Below, in pieces: positions 4,991 to 8,952 of a stretch of DNA of 8,952 nt. Under the pieces are notes generated by a model. The model had not been told where the DNA came from. It ran no database searches and worked only from the letters and a program-made list of their open reading frames with translations. Source of the stretch: JANQTF01 sp036835375 (lineage in GTDB: Bacteria > Bacteroidota > Bacteroidia > J057). How positions within the stretch are numbered: position 1 is the stretch's first letter; each line of letters begins with the position of its first letter. The stretch spans positions 1 to 8,952 of the forward strand of contig DAITMB010000167.1 in assembly GCA_036835375.1 (NCBI GenBank), read 5' to 3'. A program made the translations under genes and the position numbers.

Positions 4991-6583
4991 TTATTCTACC
5001 AGCACTTTTCGACTTTCGGCCCAAGAATGCGTGTTGATCTGCAACAAGTAGATGCCAGGGGGGAAATCTTTGGTTGAAATTGTCCAGACCAATTCACCAA
5101 CGGGTACCTGCTGCTTCGGCAAGTGATACACGAGTTGACCATTGGCGTTAAAAAAGCTCAGACTAAGGTCGGTTTCGTGTGTGATGTTTACTCCGACTTT
5201 GAGCGTGTGGGTCACAGGGTTAGGGTACACATCAATGATGGGCTCATCGTGAAGGATCGTACTCTTCTTTTCAGTTATCGGTGCCTCGCGGCGAGCAGTG
5301 CCTTCCCCATTGGAACATAATGGCACCAACGACCAAAAATCAACCGGGTCTAACTCTTGGTTGAAAAGGTCTTGTTCATAAGTGAGGAGACAAATCCATT
5401 GATCAACCATTTCTTGGTCCAGGCCCAACGCATCTCGGCTCAAATTTATAAAAGCCGAAAGGCTGGCAGAACGGTCACCTAACGTCCTGAAAAAAGCTGC
5501 TTTGTTAAATTTATACATGGTCAGCAAGGAGTAATCAGCGGTAGAACTTATCTGGTCATCCAGATAATCAACAAACGCATTACTCAACGGATCCATGACA
5601 AGCCCAGCGCTATCTGCCATCGTAAGGACGCCAGTGGATGCTGCTGCATTCATGGCACGAAGCAAGAGTCGGTGGGCGATCCCTTTTAGCCAAATCTCAT
5701 TCGCATTTGGGCTTGTGAGAGGATAGTCTGCGAGTGCCAGTAATCTCCAGGCAGCCTCCTGATCATTTGCTCCCGAACTGTTGATTGTCGAGATCATTCT
5801 CATCGCTTCTACCAAGTGCTGATCATAAGACTGTTCGAGCAAGTATCCATCGCCTGAGAAAGCTGGGTTTACAAATATGGAGATGACTTGGCATTCGCCA
5901 CATGCAAATAGGGGTAGCGTTCCGTCAGGGTTATCTACCCAACAACTTGGGCATGGGTTGTTAGGACAAGCCACAGAGCCAGGACTAGGGTCTGCAAAGA
6001 TAATATCGCCTTGCCCGCTGATGACTTTATAATCAATACCTGAGACGGGACTCGTGTTGGCCGAATTCCATTTATTGTGAGACGCATCGTAGGTGAGGTT
6101 GGGCGGAAGATTGACTCTCTGAGACCCGAAAATGGTGCTGGGAAAGCTTGTACCTGCTGTTAGGTTGGTATAACCGTCGTGGACTAATATGTGGTGCACA
6201 GAATCCACCATGATGCTGAAGTTGTTGTTGATAAACTCCCATTGAGGATAGTTGCTGCCCAAATAAGGATAAAGTTCCAATCCAGCCCCACCGGCGAGCA
6301 GCGCGGCATAATGAGAGTGCGAGACAAACTCAACACATTGGCCCGTGAGGGTGGAATGGCCAATGAGCTCCAAGCCGATGGTTTGCGAGGCGAGATACAG
6401 GTCTTCGAGATGCAAATCCCCTGGGCCCAATAATCGAATTCCTCGGGTATTTTGCTGGAAGGAGCCCCCTGTGACGGCTCCCGGCTTCACAGCTAGGTCG
6501 GCGAGCCAGCCTGTTGAGCTGTTGACAAAGTGGTTGTTAACCAGCTCTGCAATCCTGCAAATGTGTGTAAACCAACTACGCAA
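4991..6583 (-). CDS. C-terminal part of a frameshifted secreted metallopeptidase, with T9SS sorting domain
   Basis: This frame is open from 6583, but only residue 11 onward (IAELVNNHFVNSS, from about 6553) continues the upstream protein; the first ten codons are the other frame's shadow, and there is no plausible independent start. Residues 11-195 continue the parallel beta-helix (GGSFQQNTRGIRLLG, LYLASQTIGLELIG, QWEFINNNFSIMV). A cysteine cluster follows (C206, C211, C214, C228, C231), then a helical region at about 245-425 rich in Leu/Ala that resembles TPR-like repeats (AAWRLLALADYPL, AFFRTLGDRSASLSAFINLS). Residues about 449-530 are a type A T9SS sorting domain. The segment was almost certainly made as one chain with the peptidase domain encoded at 6493-8952. 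If the frameshift is real, this part is not translated and the protein loses its export-anchoring signal. Confidence 0.85.
   Translation of the reverse strand: MRSWFTHICRIAELVNNHFVNSSTGWLADLAVKPGAVTGGSFQQNTRGIRLLGPGDLHLEDLYLASQTIGLELIGHSTLTGQCVEFVSHSHYAALLAGGAGLELYPYLGSNYPQWEFINNNFSIMVDSVHHILVHDGYTNLTAGTSFPSTIFGSQRVNLPPNLTYDASHNKWNSANTSPVSGIDYKVISGQGDIIFADPSPGSVACPNNPCPSCWVDNPDGTLPLFACGECQVISIFVNPAFSGDGYLLEQSYDQHLVEAMRMISTINSSGANDQEAAWRLLALADYPLTSPNANEIWLKGIAHRLLLRAMNAAASTGVLTMADSAGLVMDPLSNAFVDYLDDQISSTADYSLLTMYKFNKAAFFRTLGDRSASLSAFINLSRDALGLDQEMVDQWICLLTYEQDLFNQELDPVDFWSLVPLCSNGEGTARREAPITEKKSTILHDEPIIDVYPNPVTHTLKVGVNITHETDLSLSFFNANGQLVYHLPKQQVPVGELVWTISTKDFPPGIYLLQINTHSWAESRKVLVE
4994..5239 (-). 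other. Type A T9SS C-terminal sorting domain (encoding region)
   Basis: The last 82 residues read IIDVYPNPVTHTLKVGVN, then LSLSFFNANGQLVYHLP, then DFPPGIYLLQINTHSWAESR and KVLVE. The order VYPNP, a central F/N-G-Q turn, a PxGxY strand and a final K-V-L-V is the hallmark of sorting domains recognised by the PorU/PorV machinery. The domain directs the protein across the outer membrane, after which it is normally removed and replaced by a lipopolysaccharide anchor. Confidence 0.93.
5891..5968 (-). other. Cysteine cluster with two CxxC motifs in the secreted peptidase
   Basis: Within 26 residues, at the junction of the beta-helix and the helical region, the protein has C-x4-C-PS-C-x13-C-GE-C (ACPNNPCPSCW, then FACGECQ). 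Two CxxC pairs 17 residues apart resemble a zinc-ribbon spacing, but in a secreted protein disulfides are the more cautious reading. Confidence 0.6.
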
Positions 6584-8952
6584 TTGGCAAAAACGGAATT
6601 TGTGATTTTGGGTCTTTGCCCAAGGGCGCTAAGGCCTTGCCAACTGCCTAATCCAGGATCGCCGTCGCTTACGTACAACTCATTGAGGACATGATTCCAA
6701 TGATCAAAGAAAAAGATCCCATGATGCTTTTGGCCACCGTTGATTGCTTGAATCGTAAGATGATCTAGCACAGTACTATCTCCAGGGAAAAGCAATATTT
6801 GAGCCCCCTGGCCCATTTCTACTTTCCCATTTTTGAGCTTGAATGAATGAAGCGCACCAGGGAAGAAATAGGAATCATCCTCAATGACCAAGATTTTGTC
6901 GGAATTCCCGTTGCCTTCCAGCTCAAACCGCACATTGTTCCCCACGGTAATGTTCCCCTGAAAGAATCCTCCACCCGGTAGGTCGAGGGCCAAAAACCCA
7001 TCGCCGGTAAAGGTGAAGAGGGTGTTGTCAGCGATGGCGAGATTCCCTTCTACCCGAATGCAAGAGGGGTTGTCGGATAAGATAATCGATGATGATAGAC
7101 TTTGATTATCAGCATAGGAAAATGTGCCTCCTTGGTGAACGATCATTTCTCCGGCACCATGAATTTTGATCGTGCTTCCAGGTTCTGCGATGAGAGATCC
7201 AGTGTTTTGGACCTTCAAGACTGCTCCATCGGCAAGCTCAAGGGTGCTACCTGCCTTGAGAATAAGCTGACTGTGGCGTTTTACCTCCATGGTGGAGTTG
7301 ATGTCGAGGTAGAGGTGGGCACCGGATCCAACCGAAAGAACAGAAGGATTGGCAAAAGTTCCAGTAGTAGGGTGTGGATTGATTCGGTCTGGTGTTCCGC
7401 TAAGGTCGAGTGTGAGGGATTTATTAGGTGCAATTGCCAAAGGAGAATGATCATCTTCCCACACAAGATTCCCACACCACCTGGTGTCTTTTGAAATTTC
7501 TTGATTATGAAAAGAAATTTCAAGGGTATATGCACCGGAAATACTATCATAACCAGCAACGACAATTTGAATCCCATTGATCAAGTATGGCTCATTTTCT
7601 TCGATCGTACTGTTAAAATCCGGAATACCTCTGACTGGAACTACACCTGAAAGACCGATGGTATCTCCTAACTGGAAAGTTGTTCGTTCATCACCAGTCG
7701 CAGCGTAGGAGTCAATTTCTACTCCATCAACTCGTTCTCGCCAAATCCCCTCCCGTTCACTAGGATTTGCAGATTGGCCATTCCAGTTGTTGTTATAATT
7801 TAATATCATATTTTTGTTTTTATCGTAAGGAACCATCTCAAATGGGTTAACCCCCGAAAATGGATTTTGAAGAAGGTTCATCGAATCTCTATCAAAGGGA
7901 AAATTACAGGCAGCTCCAGTTACCTGTCTGCAAGTATCACTAAATATGATAGGATCAACATTCCCTGCTGCATGATAAGGGCGAAGTCCATTTCCTGCGA
8001 GCCCGTCGGAAGCAAATAGTATGGGATTTAGCAGATTTCCCATTCTATCATGCGACACAAATGCCATAATACCCTTAGACACATCAGGAAAGCCGCTTGC
8101 TGGGTTGTTATAAAATGGCTTATAGTCCCATGGAGTCCGCTTTTGATGATTCTCCAACCATAAAAGCTGACCATTTGCGCCTGGAATCGGGATCTGGACA
8201 GATCTGGTGAGGGTGGTATCGTCGTCCATAAAGTCGTAGAGGATAATTGTCGTGTCGGATGTTATAGAGTCGGGTTTCACCCAGCCCAGGTACCAGCGTT
8301 CCCAGGCATTTGCCGTCTCAAACTGTGCGAACGGCCTAGACATCATTCCCCATCCCAGATATTGACTGTATTTCCCAACATTCACATTGCCATTCGCTCC
8401 CATTAAATGTGGAGAATCAAAGAGGTTATGGGAGAATTCATGCAAAAAATAGTCGTATTGATTTTTGATGTCAGGGCTGGTTTCTGAGCCATAATGATAT
8501 CTCCCAACCCGAAAAGAAGTACTTGGTATTGTATAGTTTGTTGAAAATGAAGTTGCTCCTCCGGTCGCTCCAGCCTTTCTGTGCATAAATACAACATAGT
8601 CTATGATGCCATCTGGATTTGAGCCAGAATTGTCATAAGTGTAATTGGGGTTATTTGTCCGATTATCGTATTTGCCCCAATTAAATGGCTGGCCGTTGGG
8701 GTCAACAAAAGTCGCATGATTAGTTTGGATCCAGTTCAGTGCATTGGTGTTTTTGCCAGCATCTGAAGTAAAGTAGTCCACAGGCACCTGCCTCGGATAC
8801 ACATCTGCGGTGACAATAAACTTTCCATCAGACATCTGATAGAAGTATTGACTCAGATTTTGTATTTGGTTTGGCCCCATGACAGTAGCCGGATCAGCAT
8901 TGAACAGGCGGTTTTGGCCCACAACCCCTCCCGTATCATGGGCCATGTTGGG
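6493..8952 (-). CDS. Secreted M6-like zinc metallopeptidase with beta-helix region (5'-partial, frameshifted)
   Basis: The frame is open to the right edge, so the signal peptide and start lie outside; residues are counted from the Met at 8946. The peptidase domain spans about 1-225: SDGKFIVTADVYPRQVPVDY, NPDGIIDYVVFMHRKAG, the zinc motif HEFSH (169-173, with E170 as general base), then YLGWGMMSRP (196-205) and NAWERWYLGWVKP (213-225). This order (D/N-x-DG-x-D strand, HExxH, G-W-x-MS, LGWxxP) is that of the M6 immune-inhibitor-A-like peptidases. About 230-490 is a further beta-rich region of unclear family. About 535-798 is a right-handed beta-helix with short Val/Leu/Ile strands (SQLILKAGSTLELADGAVLKV). 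The genuine reading ends near G798 (HTFAG); the following 19 codons to a TAG are out of frame. Restored, the visible protein is at least 1,320 residues. The likely role is extracellular or cell-surface protein degradation. Confidence 0.88.
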   Translation of the reverse strand, partial: PNMAHDTGGVVGQNRLFNADPATVMGPNQIQNLSQYFYQMSDGKFIVTADVYPRQVPVDYFTSDAGKNTNALNWIQTNHATFVDPNGQPFNWGKYDNRTNNPNYTYDNSGSNPDGIIDYVVFMHRKAGATGGATSFSTNYTIPSTSFRVGRYHYGSETSPDIKNQYDYFLHEFSHNLFDSPHLMGANGNVNVGKYSQYLGWGMMSRPFAQFETANAWERWYLGWVKPDSITSDTTIILYDFMDDDTTLTRSVQIPIPGANGQLLWLENHQKRTPWDYKPFYNNPASGFPDVSKGIMAFVSHDRMGNLLNPILFASDGLAGNGLRPYHAAGNVDPIIFSDTCRQVTGAACNFPFDRDSMNLLQNPFSGVNPFEMVPYDKNKNMILNYNNNWNGQSANPSEREGIWRERVDGVEIDSYAATGDERTTFQLGDTIGLSGVVPVRGIPDFNSTIEENEPYLINGIQIVVAGYDSISGAYTLEISFHNQEISKDTRWCGNLVWEDDHSPLAIAPNKSLTLDLSGTPDRINPHPTTGTFANPSVLSVGSGAHLYLDINSTMEVKRHSQLILKAGSTLELADGAVLKVQNTGSLIAEPGSTIKIHGAGEMIVHQGGTFSYADNQSLSSSIILSDNPSCIRVEGNLAIADNTLFTFTGDGFLALDLPGGGFFQGNITVGNNVRFELEGNGNSDKILVIEDDSYFFPGALHSFKLKNGKVEMGQGAQILLFPGDSTVLDHLTIQAINGGQKHHGIFFFDHWNHVLNELYVSDGDPGLGSWQGLSALGQRPKITNSVFANCVVGLHTFAGLQSWLTTTLSTAQQAGSPT
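6551..6556 (-). pseudogene. Apparent single-base deletion splitting the metallopeptidase gene
   Basis: On the minus strand the first frame reads CAC ACA TTT GCA GGA (HTFAG) and the second picks up at ATT GCA GAG CTG (IAEL). The shared A at 6553 is used by both, so one base appears to be missing; an extra A (GCAGGAATTGCAGAG) restores one continuous reading frame and a continuous beta-helix. The site has no slippery heptamer, so a true mutation or an assembly error is more likely than programmed frameshifting. Confidence 0.8.
8428..8442 (-). other. Zinc-binding HExxH motif of the metallopeptidase
   Basis: The codons CAT GAA TTC TCC CAT encode HEFSH, giving two zinc-ligand histidines and the catalytic glutamate. 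It is followed by NLFDSPHLMG, where M6 enzymes usually have a pattern like xLGLPDxYD. The third zinc ligand could be D177 or H180; this cannot be settled by eye. Confidence 0.85.

Noticed and set aside
6545..6565. Programmed -1 ribosomal frameshifting joining the two peptidase frames
   Set aside because: No X-XXY-YYZ slippery heptamer is present at the break (context ACATTTGCAGGATTGC), and no obvious stimulatory hairpin follows, so a deletion or sequence error is simpler.
1..8952. Search for mobile elements, CRISPR arrays, tRNA/rRNA genes, toxin-antitoxin or defence modules
   Set aside because: No transposase or integrase motifs, terminal inverted repeats, regularly spaced repeats, cloverleaf sequence or recognisable defence domains were found on either strand.

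Overview
The window looks like chromosomal DNA of a Bacteroidota bacterium. The evidence is a type A type IX secretion (T9SS) C-terminal sorting domain with the hallmark VYPNP at its start, a second and more divergent one, several exact matches to the Bacteroidota -7 promoter box TAnnTTTG upstream of genes, no clear Shine-Dalgarno sequences, and a short membrane protein of a type I associate with this phylum. The exact clade cannot be read from the sequence; Saprospiria-like or Cytophagales-like groups would fit the mixed GC content and large secreted proteins.

Layout. At 1-76 is the 5' end of trxB (minus strand). After a 301-base divergent spacer, a plus-strand gene (378-1385) encodes a secreted protein with a Big_5-like Ig domain, an Fn3-like module and a degenerate T9SS sorting domain. 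Facing it are two co-directional minus-strand genes, fmt (1965-2897) and a small two-TM membrane protein (1479-1934), 30 bases apart and probably one operon. Divergent from fmt is a small secreted beta-solenoid-like protein (3127-3765). Then come a small two-TM protein (3915-4211, DUF6787-like) and a RidA-type deaminase (4285-4662) with its own terminator. The right 45% (4991-8952, minus) is one very large secreted metallopeptidase gene running off the right edge. It has an M6-like zincin domain, a beta-helix region, a cysteine cluster, a helical region and a T9SS sorting domain. It is split by an apparent single-base deletion near 6553 and ends in a strong intrinsic terminator.

The genes do not form one pathway. 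Housekeeping functions (thioredoxin reduction, initiator-tRNA formylation, clearance of reactive enamines) are interleaved with three secreted proteins, two of which carry T9SS signals. I see no mobile element, CRISPR array, rRNA or tRNA, and no defence or biosynthetic cluster. The most useful observations are the frameshifted giant peptidase and its odd cysteine cluster, and the paired divergent promoters at fmt and the 3127 gene that would give leaderless mRNAs.
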